Source of the DNA: Parvivirga hydrogeniphila | GTDB lineage: Bacteria; Actinomycetota; Coriobacteriia; Anaerosomatales; Anaerosomataceae | NCBI RefSeq assembly: GCF_023371205.1 | Contig: NZ_JAMCCO010000001.1 | Coordinates: forward strand, 1 to 34,661 | Direction of reading: 5' to 3' | DNA: 34,661 nt | Shown: positions 1-6,782 of the stretch, piece after piece | Numbering within the stretch: the first letter of the stretch is position 1 | Layout of the letters: each line of letters starts with the position of its first letter | Position numbers and translations under genes: made by a program | The notes under the pieces: generated by a model | The model's input: the letters and a program-made list of their open reading frames with translations, nothing else | Database searches by the model: none | What the model was told of the DNA's origin: nothing

Positions 1-827
1 TGGATCGCTGCGAGCACCATCAGCGGGTCGAAGCTTTCCACCATCACGAGCGTGCCGCCGTGCGTCAGCGTCGCGAGCACGCCCAAGACGAGCCCGAAGC
101 AGTGGAAGAGCGGCACCGGCAGGCACAGCCGATCGGCCTCGGTGAACTTCTGGCGCTCGCCGATGAAAAAGCCGTTGTTGAGGATGTTGCGGTGGGTGAG
201 CATGACCCCCTTCGGGAACCCCGTGGTCCCAGAGGTGTACTGCATGTTGATGACGTCGTCGTTGCGCGTCGAGGCGAGCGCGGAACGCAGCGCTGCATCG
301 TCGCCGTGCTCGCCGAGCAGCAGAAGCTCTGGCATGGAGTAGAAGCCTCGGTGCTTCTCCGGCCCCAGGTAGATGAGCGACTTGAGCATCGGGAACTCCG
401 CGCTCATCAGCCGTCCGCGCTCCTGCGTCCGCGACTCTGGAACGAGCTCGCGCAGGATCTGCACGTAGTCGACGTCGCGGAACGCATCGATGATCGCCAG
501 CGCCTTCATGTCGCTTTGCTTGATGACGTACGCGAGCTCGTGCGACTTGTAGACGGGGTTCACCGTGACGAGCACCGCGCCGACCTTCGCAGTGGCGAAC
601 AGGAATGTCAGCCAGTCGGGCACGTTGCGGGCCCAGATGCCGACGTGGTCTCCCTTGCCGATGCCGATCGCGAGCAGCCCTTTGGCGAGCGCGTCCACCC
701 GCTCGTTGAACTGGCGGTAGCTCCAGCGCAGGTCGCGGTCGGGATAGACGATGAAGTCCGCGTCGCCGCGCTCAGCGACCTTCTGCTCGAAGTACGCGCC
801 TATGGTGAGCTCGGTGTGCAGGCCCAT
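1..827 (-). CDS. AMP-dependent acyl-CoA synthetase, N-terminal part (cut by window edge)
   Basis: Activates a carboxylic (probably fatty) acid to the acyl-adenylate and then the CoA thioester in the cytoplasm. The first 275 or so codons are present; the C-terminal part lies beyond position 1. The ATP/AMP-binding P-loop of the ANL superfamily is clear at about residues 197-214 ([18 protein letters not shown]). Upstream comes the usual N-terminal fold, with [19 protein letters not shown] around residue 80. The ATG at 827 has a GAGGAG ribosome-binding site that overlaps the stop codon of the upstream XRE-cupin regulator, so the two genes are very likely co-transcribed. The regulator-synthetase pairing suggests control by the substrate or its CoA ester, which is an inference. 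Chain-length preference cannot be read from this fragment. Confidence 0.93.
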   Translation of the reverse strand, partial: MGLHTELTIGAYFEQKVAERGDADFIVYPDRDLRWSYRQFNERVDALAKGLLAIGIGKGDHVGIWARNVPDWLTFLFATAKVGAVLVTVNPVYKSHELAYVIKQSDMKALAIIDAFRDVDYVQILRELVPESRTQERGRLMSAEFPMLKSLIYLGPEKHRGFYSMPELLLLGEHGDDAALRSALASTRNDDVINMQYTSGTTGFPKGVMLTHRNILNNGFFIGERQKFTEADRLCLPVPLFHCFGLVLGVLATLTHGGTLVMVESFDPLMVLAAI

Positions 828-837
828 CGCTCCTCCT

Positions 838-1413
838 CTACAGCGGCGCGTAGACGACCGCGAGGATCCGCGCAGGGGCGTCGCCGGCGGCCCGCACCTC
901 GTGCGGCACGATGGAGTCGTAGTAGATGCTGTCGCCCGGTCCGAGCCGGTGGACGTCCTTGCCGTACGCCACCTCGATCTCGCCGTCGAGCACGTAGATG
1001 AACTCCTCGCCCTCATGCTGAGAAGGCGCGTGCGATGCAACCGCCGCCGGATTGACGTCGATGACGAACGGCTCCATGTGACGCGAGGACTTGCCCGCCG
1101 CAAGCGAATAGAAGTCGAGCACGCCTGCGTCGCTTACGGTCTCCAGGCTCTTGAGCCGGGCGGTGCGCTCCGCGTCGGCCGCCCGGCATACCACCGGGCC
1201 GACGTTGGCGTCGTCGTCCAGCAGCGTCCCGAGCCTGACGCCGAGCGCACGCGTGATCTTGATGAGCGGCGCCAGCGACGGCGCGAGCTCGCCCGATTCG
1301 AGGCGCTCGATCACCGACACGTCGCATGCGGCGCGCTCTGCGAGCTCCTCGCGCGAGAGCCCGAGCGACTCGCGCACGGTCGCCATCTTCTTGCCGATAC
1401 GGTCGTCTGCCAT
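838..1413 (-). CDS. XRE-family regulator with C-terminal cupin domain
   Basis: A 191-residue DNA-binding regulator. An XRE-type helix-turn-helix lies at about residues 8-62 ([20 protein letters not shown]), followed by a linker and a cupin_2 sensor fold at about residues 115-190 ([18 protein letters not shown], then [17 protein letters not shown]). Such proteins usually sense a small ligand through the cupin barrel and control the adjacent gene. Here that is the acyl-CoA synthetase, whose start lies 10 bases downstream. I chose the ATG at 1413 because a GGAGGG ribosome-binding site sits about 8 bases before it; a longer open frame to 1461 has no such site and adds low-complexity residues. A 39-base inverted repeat upstream (1442-1480) may be its own operator. 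Confidence 0.9.
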   Translation of the reverse strand: MADDRIGKKMATVRESLGLSREELAERAACDVSVIERLESGELAPSLAPLIKITRALGVRLGTLLDDDANVGPVVCRAADAERTARLKSLETVSDAGVLDFYSLAAGKSSRHMEPFVIDVNPAAVASHAPSQHEGEEFIYVLDGEIEVAYGKDVHRLGPGDSIYYDSIVPHEVRAAGDAPARILAVVYAPL

Positions 1414-1441
1414 GCCACGCCCTCCGTCCCCGTGATGCGAG

Positions 1442-1480
1442 GCATGCGACGCACGTGGCATCCCAGCGTGCGCCGCATGC
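1442..1480. promoter_or_regulatory. 39-base inverted repeat upstream of the XRE-cupin regulator gene
   Basis: Two 14-base arms (1442-1455 and 1467-1480) match at 13 of 14 positions around an 11-base centre: GCATGCG-a-CGCACG ... CGTGCG-c-CGCATGC. It lies between the end of the minus-strand gene at 1523 and the regulator start at 1413. A weak minus-strand -10 (TATCAT, complement of 1491-1496) would place the repeat just inside the transcript. It could be an operator for the regulator or an RNA hairpin ending transcription from 1523. No U-tract follows, so I favour a regulatory site. Confidence 0.5.
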
Positions 1481-1522
1481 GGTTTCGTGCATGATACGAC
1501 AAAGCGGGCAGGCGCGGGCGGA

Positions 1523-2236
1523 CTACGGGACTTCCCGCCACTCCGCTTTCTCCCACACCGTGCCGACGACGTGCACGCCAGCGTCGGTGAACTCGACCTT
1601 CTGCACGTCGAGTCCCGGTATCCGTGCGAGCCGCCGGTTCACGACGTCGGCGAGAAAGCGCTCCCCCGCGTCGTAGTACTGCGCGGGGACCGTGATGCCT
1701 GCGACCTGCACCTCGCTGAAGTCGACGGACAGCGACCGCCCCGCAAGACCGCCGGTCCCGGCGACGTACACGGGCCAGTCACGTCCAGCGTACGAGACGA
1801 CGGCCGACGCACGAGCCGAGCCCGGGCCGGTGATGTCGACCTGCATGCTCTTGATGGGCCAGTAGGAGGCGTCGTGGTTGAACGACATGAGGGCCGAGAT
1901 CTCCGATTCGGTAAGGGTGACGTCGAGAGGCTTGCTGCCCTCGTAGACGCGCTCGTATCGCGTGCCGTCACTGGCAGGAGGGGTCTTCGGGAACTCGACG
2001 CCGATCTTCTTACACGCGCTGTCGAAATCCGCCTGCGTGCACGTAACGCCGAGGCCGCGCGGCTTCGAGACCTTCGCGAGCACCACCGCTCCGCCGATGA
2101 CCACGAGCGCGACGATTCCTGCGAGCACACCGACCGCGGTCAGGCACCCGCGGCGCCTGGGCCGCGAGGGCGCCGGCGCTCCTTCAGAGGGACTTGTGGT
2201 TCCTGGTGCACCAGAGGGACTGTCCGCCTCCGCCAT
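1523..2236 (-). CDS. Membrane-anchored hypothetical protein
   Basis: I do not recognise the family. The 237-residue product starts with a Pro/Ser/Gly-rich stretch and an Arg cluster (about residues 25-29), then one hydrophobic helix at about 31-54 (positive-inside: short cytoplasmic N terminus) and an extracytoplasmic domain of about 180 residues with cysteines near 67 and 75 (VTCTQADFDSACKKIGVEF) that could form a disulfide. The distal part reads like an alternating beta-sheet domain (LTESEISALMSFNHDASYWPIKSMQVDI). The ATG at 2236 has a GGGGAGG ribosome-binding site; the frame extends to 2305 without one. It is a stand-alone gene downstream of tRNA-Asp. Confidence 0.75.
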   Translation of the reverse strand: MAEADSPSGAPGTTSPSEGAPAPSRPRRRGCLTAVGVLAGIVALVVIGGAVVLAKVSKPRGLGVTCTQADFDSACKKIGVEFPKTPPASDGTRYERVYEGSKPLDVTLTESEISALMSFNHDASYWPIKSMQVDITGPGSARASAVVSYAGRDWPVYVAGTGGLAGRSLSVDFSEVQVAGITVPAQYYDAGERFLADVVNRRLARIPGLDVQKVEFTDAGVHVVGTVWEKAEWREVP

Positions 2237-2309
2237 CGCTGCCTCCCCGCATCCGAGCGCCGTTTCGGGCAGCGTACCACACCCGGTGAGCGGACGTCCG
2301 AGCATGCAA

Positions 2310-2342
2310 CAGGCCGGGCGGACCTTCGTCGCACCCGGCCTG
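2310..2342 (-). terminator. Probable terminator of tRNA-Asp
   Basis: Perfect 9-base-pair inverted repeat, CAGGCCGGG (2310-2318) and CCCGGCCTG (2334-2342), starting 12 bases past the encoded CCA of tRNA-Asp on the minus strand. The T-tract after the stem is short (TTG), as is common in high-GC genomes. Confidence 0.6.
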
Positions 2343-2353
2343 AAGACGGCTGA

Positions 2354-2430
2354 TGGCGGGATGTACGGGACTCGAACCCGCGACCTCTGGCTTGACAGGC
2401 CAGCGCTCTAACCAACTGAGCTAACACCCC
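2354..2430 (-). tRNA. tRNA-Asp (GTC)
   Basis: On the minus strand the acceptor arms GGGGTGT and ACATCCC pair (one G-U), the discriminator is G and the CCA end is encoded (2354-2356). The anticodon loop CTGTCAA between CTGGC and GCCAG gives anticodon GTC. The T-arm is GCGGG-TTCGAGT-CCCGT. Single tRNA with its own promoter and terminator. Confidence 0.97.
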
Positions 2431-2461
2431 ACGCGCCCGTGCACGCACGGACAGCGAACGG

Positions 2462-2490
2462 ATTGTAGCGAGCCGAGCGCGGCGTGTCTA
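2462..2490 (-). promoter_or_regulatory. Promoter of tRNA-Asp
   Basis: Minus-strand -35 TAGACA (2485-2490), exactly 17 bases, then -10 TACAAT (2462-2467). Both hexamers are 5/6 matches to the main sigma-factor consensus. Transcription would start about 25 bases before the tRNA. Confidence 0.75.
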
Positions 2491-2522
2491 GATGGGTGCT
2501 GACAGCGGCTTGCGCGCAGGCC

Positions 2523-2972
2523 CTACTTCGGCGCGCCAGGCACCGTTCCCGCTTCCGCGATGCTCTCGACGACGACCTCGGGGCCTGCCATGCGGATCGA
2601 CGCGCCCTCGAAACGCCGGCCGACCGCGATGACGACGGAGCCTTCGAGCGCCTCGAGCGTGCGCTCCCACTCGTCGGCGTTCGCGATGACCGCCACGACC
2701 TTGTCCGCGCCTTGCTGCGTCCCAGCACCCTCGACGATCGCCCAGAACCCGCCTTCCAAGTCGATGCGAGCGAGCCGACCGAGCGCCTGGACGCGGCCGT
2801 CCGGAAGCCCGGTGAGCCCGGGCTCACGAGGAGATGGTACCGCCGGCGGCATCGCCGCAGGGGGCTCGAACGCTCCGCCACCTGCGCCGTCGTTGGCCGG
2901 CGTGCCCGCGACACATCCGGAGACGGCTGCGACGAGCGCTGCTGTGATGACGACCCACACGACATGCCTCAC
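2523..2972 (-). CDS. Small secreted lipoprotein, unknown function
   Basis: The product has 149 residues. It begins with a short signal peptide and a lipobox ending in VSGC (Cys about residue 20), so it should be lipid-anchored outside the membrane. A Pro/Gly-rich linker follows, then a compact domain of about 90 residues (DGRVQALGRLARIDLEGGFW ... VVIAVGRRFEG) with a small beta-barrel-like pattern. I cannot assign a family. I placed the start at the GTG at 2972 because GGAGG sits 9 bases upstream and gives a normal signal peptide; the frame also runs on to an ATG at 3011 with no ribosome-binding site. It is divergent from the PEP carboxylase gene, with about 80 bases between them. Confidence 0.7.
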   Translation of the reverse strand: MRHVVWVVITAALVAAVSGCVAGTPANDGAGGGAFEPPAAMPPAVPSPREPGLTGLPDGRVQALGRLARIDLEGGFWAIVEGAGTQQGADKVVAVIANADEWERTLEALEGSVVIAVGRRFEGASIRMAGPEVVVESIAEAGTVPGAPK

Positions 2973-3052
2973 GGCCCTCGACCTCCTGCCTGCAAAGGGG
3001 AACCTACCCATCAGACGATCCGGCCTTATCTGCGGTTCTCTGAGGAGGACAG

Positions 3053-4513
3053 ATGACGCGCATCCCCCGCTGCATGAGCACCCAGCACCCTGACAACGCC
3101 TCTGTTCCGTTCTTCTCCACTTCGCAGGTGCTCGCTGGCGAAGACGAGATCCGCGAGGCGTACTACGCGTACTCGCATCTCGGGTGCGACGAGCAGATGT
3201 GGGACGTGGAAGGCAAGGAGATCGACACGTTCGTCGTCAAGAAGCTCTTGAGCTACTTCGAGCCGTTCTTCCGGACACGCACGCTCGGCGAAGAGCTGCG
3301 GCTCACGCTGCGCGTACCGAACCCCGCCGTCGAGACCGCCGAGGCCAAAGTACTGCTCGAGACGCTGGAGAGCATCCCTCGGTCCTTCGACACGGCACGG
3401 TTGTTCTACGGCCGCGACGTCGCGCCGATCTTCGAGGTCATCCTGCCCATGACGACCTCCGCCGCCGAGATCGACCGGATCTTCCGCTACTACGCCGACT
3501 TCATCGTCAGACGCCAAGACCAGCCGGTGCGTCCGGGGGACATTACCGTGGCCGAGTGGATCGGACCCACCAAGCCAGAGCTCATCGAGGTCATCCCGCT
3601 GTTCGAGGACGTCGACGGGATGTTCAACGCTGCGCGTGTCGTGGAGGAGTACCTCCGTGACAAAGAGGTGGCCGACCAGCGCGTCTTCTTGGCGCGATCG
3701 GACACCGCCATGAACTTCGGGCTCGTCTCCGCTGCTCTCGCCAACAAGGTCGCGCTGCAGCAGCTCGGCGCGGTGGCCGAGCGTCTCGGCGTGCGCATAC
3801 ACCCGATCCTCGGCATGGGCTCGGCACCGTTCCGAGGCGGCCTGCGGCCCGATACCGCCGAGCGTGTCGGACGCGAGTACCCGAGCGTCGTGACCTTCAC
3901 CATCCAATCGGCGTTCAAGTACGACTTCCCGCCGTCCGACGTGCAACGGGCGATCGAGCATCTGAAGTCTCGAGAGATAGGTCCGCCGACGCCTGTCGAC
4001 GAACAGCGCGTCCTCGACATCATAGAGCGGTACAGCGCGACCTACCGCGAGCAGGTGACGGCGCTCGCACCGGCCATCAACCGCGTCGCGTCGTTCGTCC
4101 CGCGCAGACGCGCGCGCAAACTGCACGTGGGGCTGTTCGGATACGCGCGCCAGGTCGGCGGGGTCTCGCTGCCCCGCGCGATCTCGTTCACATGCGCCCT
4201 GTACTCGCTCGGAGTCCCGCCCGAGCTCCTCGGCCTCGACGCGCTGACCGCCGGGGACCTGGCCTTCGTGCGCGAGTCGTACCCGTCGTTCGACGCCAAG
4301 ATGCGCGAAGCGCTCGCGCGCGCTGACCTCGGTTCGCCGTACTTCCCGGAGCCGATCCGGCGAGCGCTCGTCCGAGCGGGCTACGACGTCGAGCCCGACG
4401 AGGCGCACGGGAAGCTCGTGCGCCGCATCCGCGACGCGCTGGCAACAGGGCAGGACTCGATCGTCCCCGACCTCGTGGTGCAGGCAGCGCTGGTCCGCCG
4501 GTTCTTGGGGTGA
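3053..4513 (+). CDS. ppcA: Phosphoenolpyruvate carboxylase, archaeal type
   Basis: Carboxylates phosphoenolpyruvate with bicarbonate to oxaloacetate, refilling the C4 pool. At 486 residues it is about half the length of the bacterial/plant enzyme (near 900) and matches the PpcA family. The family's N-terminal MSTQHPDN is at residues 8-15, and conserved blocks follow (SHLGCDEQMWDVEGKEID; GMGSAPFRGGLRP; LGLDAL near the C terminus). The ATG at 3053 follows GAGGAGG at good spacing. The gene is a single unit: the divergent lipoprotein gene lies upstream and a hairpin lies just past its stop. This form is common in archaea and scattered in bacteria, so its presence hints at transfer in the lineage's past. 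Base usage here matches the neighbours. Confidence 0.93.
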   Translation: MTRIPRCMSTQHPDNASVPFFSTSQVLAGEDEIREAYYAYSHLGCDEQMWDVEGKEIDTFVVKKLLSYFEPFFRTRTLGEELRLTLRVPNPAVETAEAKVLLETLESIPRSFDTARLFYGRDVAPIFEVILPMTTSAAEIDRIFRYYADFIVRRQDQPVRPGDITVAEWIGPTKPELIEVIPLFEDVDGMFNAARVVEEYLRDKEVADQRVFLARSDTAMNFGLVSAALANKVALQQLGAVAERLGVRIHPILGMGSAPFRGGLRPDTAERVGREYPSVVTFTIQSAFKYDFPPSDVQRAIEHLKSREIGPPTPVDEQRVLDIIERYSATYREQVTALAPAINRVASFVPRRRARKLHVGLFGYARQVGGVSLPRAISFTCALYSLGVPPELLGLDALTAGDLAFVRESYPSFDAKMREALARADLGSPYFPEPIRRALVRAGYDVEPDEAHGKLVRRIRDALATGQDSIVPDLVVQAALVRRFLG

Positions 4514-4520
4514 GCGTCCA

Positions 4521-4549
4521 CCCCGATGGTATCATGTGCCTGATCGGGG
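4521..4549 (+). terminator. Possible terminator after ppcA
   Basis: Inverted repeat CCCCGAT (4521-4527) and ATCGGGG (4543-4549) with a 15-base loop, starting 7 bases after the ppcA stop, followed by ACGTTT. Outer bases CGT/ACG could extend the stem past a small bulge. Confidence 0.45.
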
Positions 4550-4579
4550 ACGTTTGCCGGCCTCGACATCAGGGGTTGC

Positions 4580-4608
4580 TTGCCTGTCATCTCACAAGGT
4601 GATATATA
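4580..4608 (+). promoter_or_regulatory. Promoter of the TudS-like/ABC operon
   Basis: -35 TTGCCT (4580-4585), a 17-base spacer, -10 TATATA (4603-4608). A start near 4615 leaves a leader of about 25 bases with AAAGGA before the ATG at 4640. The ribosome-binding site sits between GTTGT and ACAAC, which could pair weakly. Confidence 0.7.
4589..4605. promoter_or_regulatory. Candidate operator in the TudS-like operon promoter
   Basis: Near-palindrome ATCTCAC-AAG-GTGATAT (6 of 7 arm positions match) lying in the promoter spacer and over the first half of the -10 box. A protein bound here would block polymerase. No regulator gene is adjacent, so the ligand and regulator are unknown. Confidence 0.45.
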
Positions 4609-4639
4609 GCAGGCTGATGTTGTCTATAAAGGAACAACA

Positions 4640-5155
4640 ATGCCTGCCCGATGTTCTTCCGTGACGCTCGTCGCGCACTGCCTGCTGAACCCGACGACGA
4701 AGGTTCACGGGCTGGTCCGCCAAACAGGTAGGAGCCCGGCCCTTCGAGAGATGCTCGACGGGGAAACCGCACTCATCCAGCTGCCATGCCCCGAAGCGAC
4801 GTATCTGGGCATGCAGCGATGGGGGATGACCTACGAGCAGTACGATACCCGAGCGTTCCGTCGGCACTGCGCCGAGATCCTTCGCCCCATCCTCGATACC
4901 CTGTCAGCGTTGAAGGCAGGTGGGGTGACGCTGAGCGAGGTCATCGGTGTGGATGGGAGCCCGAACTGCGGAGTCGCTCTGACGTGCCAGGGGTACTCAG
5001 GCGGCGAACCTGAGGACGTGTACGGCGCCGGGGGCACACCTCAGCATGCGAGGACGGTCGAGGGTTCGGGCGTCTTCTTCGAAGTCCTCGCGCAGATGCT
5101 TTCGGAAGCGGGCATCGAGGCACGGTTCATCGCGGTCCCAGAGGACTCCCTCTGA
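4640..5155 (+). CDS. TudS-related (DUF523-like) putative desulfidase
   Basis: The protein has 171 residues. Three cysteines sit in the pattern of the TudS/DUF523 superfamily: HCLLN (Cys14), PCPE (Cys50) and SPNCG (Cys110). In TudS, three cysteines hold a [4Fe-4S] cluster whose free iron removes sulfur from thiouracil. The HCLLNPTTKVHG start fits the branch annotated in databases as CD3072-like TudS-related proteins. Desulfidase activity and substrate are therefore inferred from family, not known. It is the first gene of an operon with a solute-binding lipoprotein and an ABC permease; the next gene's ribosome-binding region begins right at its TGA. It faces the isc-mnmA-cysK operon, which supports a role in sulfur salvage. 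Base composition is lower in GC than in neighbours. Confidence 0.82.
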   Translation: MPARCSSVTLVAHCLLNPTTKVHGLVRQTGRSPALREMLDGETALIQLPCPEATYLGMQRWGMTYEQYDTRAFRRHCAEILRPILDTLSALKAGGVTLSEVIGVDGSPNCGVALTCQGYSGGEPEDVYGAGGTPQHARTVEGSGVFFEVLAQMLSEAGIEARFIAVPEDSL

Positions 5156-5190
5156 TGATCGAACCAACGAGGCACACGAAAGGAGCTGGT

Positions 5191-6039
5191 ATGGCACGGA
5201 GATTGCGCATCGTGACTGCGAGCACACTGGCCTTGCTGCTCATCGCGACCCTAGCCCTCGGCGGGTGCACCACAACGGCCGAGCAAGGCGGTGCGACGAT
5301 CGGAGACGAGGAGGCTGCGAAGGACGCGTCGTTGCAGACGGTCAAGGAACGGGGCGAGATCATCGTCGGCCTGGCCCCCTTCTACGCCCCGTTCGAATCG
5401 ACGAACGAGCAAACCAAGGAGATCGAGGGCTTCGACATCGATCTGATGAACGCCATCGTCGAGAAGATGGGCGTGAAGGCGACGTACCGGCCCGCAGAGT
5501 GGCAGGCGCTCTTGGGCGGGCTCGAGAAAGGCGACTATGACGTCATCTTCTCGGCTATGTCGAAGAAGGAGGCCGCGGAGGCGAACGTCGAGTTCTCCGA
5601 CGTGTACTACCTTCTGCCGGACGTGATCATCGTCGCGAAAGGGAATCCCAAGGGCATCACGAGCAAAGACGACCTCAAAGACAAGATCGTCGGCGTCCAG
5701 CTTGGCTCAGGCAGCGAACAGCTTGCAGACGAGCTGAATCCGGAGATCGGCTTCAAGGGCCTCAAGAAGTACAAGCTCACACAGGACGCGATGAACGATC
5801 TGAAGGCCGGCAGGATCGATGCTGTCATCGCGGGCTACACTTTCGCGCTCGAGCAGGCGAAGGTCGACCCCAGTTTCGAGGTCTCGAGCGAACCTCTCGA
5901 GAGCGCCGAGCTGGTGGGGGTCTTCCGCAAAGGCTCCACCTCGCTCGTCGAGGCGTTCAATAAGGCGCTCGCGGAAGTCAAAGCCGACGGGACGTACGAC
6001 GCTTTGGTCAAGAAGTGGCTCACCATCCAGCAGCAGTAG
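5191..6039 (+). CDS. Family-3 solute-binding lipoprotein of an ABC importer
   Basis: A 282-residue extracytoplasmic receptor (SBP_bac_3, polar amino acid type). Signal peptide with lipobox ALGGC; lobe motifs IEGFDIDLMNAI and, at the C terminus, KADGTYDALVKKWL. I chose the ATG at 5191 because AAGGAG lies upstream; an in-frame ATG at 5155 lacks a site. Aligned by eye with HisJ-like receptors, the Arg that grips the ligand's alpha-carboxylate is Ala129 (MSKKEAAEANVEF) and the Asp that binds the alpha-amino group is Gly215 (GRIDAVIAGYTF). The ligand may therefore not be an ordinary alpha-amino acid. It precedes its permease across a strong hairpin. An ATPase gene is missing from the operon. Confidence 0.9.
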   Translation: MARRLRIVTASTLALLLIATLALGGCTTTAEQGGATIGDEEAAKDASLQTVKERGEIIVGLAPFYAPFESTNEQTKEIEGFDIDLMNAIVEKMGVKATYRPAEWQALLGGLEKGDYDVIFSAMSKKEAAEANVEFSDVYYLLPDVIIVAKGNPKGITSKDDLKDKIVGVQLGSGSEQLADELNPEIGFKGLKKYKLTQDAMNDLKAGRIDAVIAGYTFALEQAKVDPSFEVSSEPLESAELVGVFRKGSTSLVEAFNKALAEVKADGTYDALVKKWLTIQQQ

Positions 6040-6063
6040 CGCGTTAGCGCCTCGTGAAGGAGG

Positions 6064-6090
6064 GCAGGGCTGCCGAGCAGGCAGCCCTGC
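6064..6090 (+). other. Intercistronic RNA hairpin between receptor and permease genes
   Basis: Perfect 11-base-pair stem, GCAGGGCTGCC (6064-6074) and GGCAGCCCTGC (6080-6090), with a 5-base loop and no T-tract. Placed after the receptor stop and before the permease ribosome-binding site, it most likely protects the upstream message and lets the receptor be made in excess over the permease, as known for other binding-protein operons. Partial termination is the alternative. Confidence 0.7.
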
Positions 6091-6107
6091 TGCGCCTGGG
6101 AGGAACC

Positions 6108-6770
6108 GTGCGTAACGACCTACAGTGGAGGATCATCCTCAATTGGGTGCCCGAGCTTGGCGCCGCCGCGGTGCTCACCGTACGCATCACTGCGGTCTCG
6201 TTCGCAGTCGCCCTCCTCGTCGGACTGGCTGTCGGCATCATCCGAAGCAGGCCGCATCGGCTCACTGTCGTCGTCGCTGCATACGTGGAGCTCTTCCGAG
6301 GGACGCCGCTCTTGGTCCAGCTGTTCTTCATCTACTACGGCTTGGCCCAGATAGGTATCGTCATGGAGGCTATGACCGCTGCGGTCCTCGGCCTCGGCTT
6401 GAATGGCGGCGCGTACATCTCTGAGATCGTCCGCGGTGCGCTGGCGGGCATCGATCGCGGCCAGTATGACGCCGCACACGCCCTCGGAATGACCCGCTGG
6501 CTGACACTCACGAGCGTCATCCTTCCGCAAGCGCTCCGAACAGCCACGCCGCCCTTGGTGAACACATTCTCATCGATGCTCAAAGACACCTCATTAGTAT
6601 CGCTCCTCGCGATCACGGAGATGATGAACATCGCGAACCAGGTCTACTCGCGTACGTTCCGCGCGTTCGAGATCTTCGCGGTCGTGGCGCTCGTGTACTT
6701 CGTCCTGACGTTCGCATTCTCGCTGCTGAGCAGGCTTCTCGAACGACGGCTTGCACTCGGCCGAGCGTGA
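6108..6770 (+). CDS. ABC importer permease, His/Glu/Gln/Arg type
   Basis: A 220-residue integral membrane protein with about five helices. The ATPase-contact (EAA) loop is clear near residues 125-150 (SEIVRGALAGIDRGQYDAAHALGM), followed by PQALRTATPPLVN and KDTSLVSLLAI, typical of HisM/GlnP permeases. Start chosen at GTG 6108, which follows GGGAGGAACC; the frame is open to 6054. It should form a homodimer and needs a nucleotide-binding subunit, which is not encoded here. The next gene, cysK, is convergent with only 12 bases between and no visible terminator. One 60-base line near 6541 is 50 % GC, clearly below the neighbouring operon. Confidence 0.92.
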   Translation: MRNDLQWRIILNWVPELGAAAVLTVRITAVSFAVALLVGLAVGIIRSRPHRLTVVVAAYVELFRGTPLLVQLFFIYYGLAQIGIVMEAMTAAVLGLGLNGGAYISEIVRGALAGIDRGQYDAAHALGMTRWLTLTSVILPQALRTATPPLVNTFSSMLKDTSLVSLLAITEMMNIANQVYSRTFRAFEIFAVVALVYFVLTFAFSLLSRLLERRLALGRA

Positions 6771-6782
6771 TCGAGGGCCGCC

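Noticed and set aside
60-1001. Plus-strand open frame over the left end
   Set aside because: Opposite the acyl-CoA synthetase, whose ATP-binding motif is unmistakable on the minus strand.
3026-4408. Minus-strand frame opposite ppcA
   Set aside because: Shadow of the PEP carboxylase gene; no domain in the translation.
5155-5190. Upstream ATG as start of the solute-binding protein
   Set aside because: No ribosome-binding site, and it would put 12 polar residues before the signal peptide; the ATG at 5191 has AAGGAG.
6771-6782. Bidirectional terminator between the permease and cysK
   Set aside because: Only 12 bases separate the stops and no stem is visible; read-through between the convergent genes is possible.
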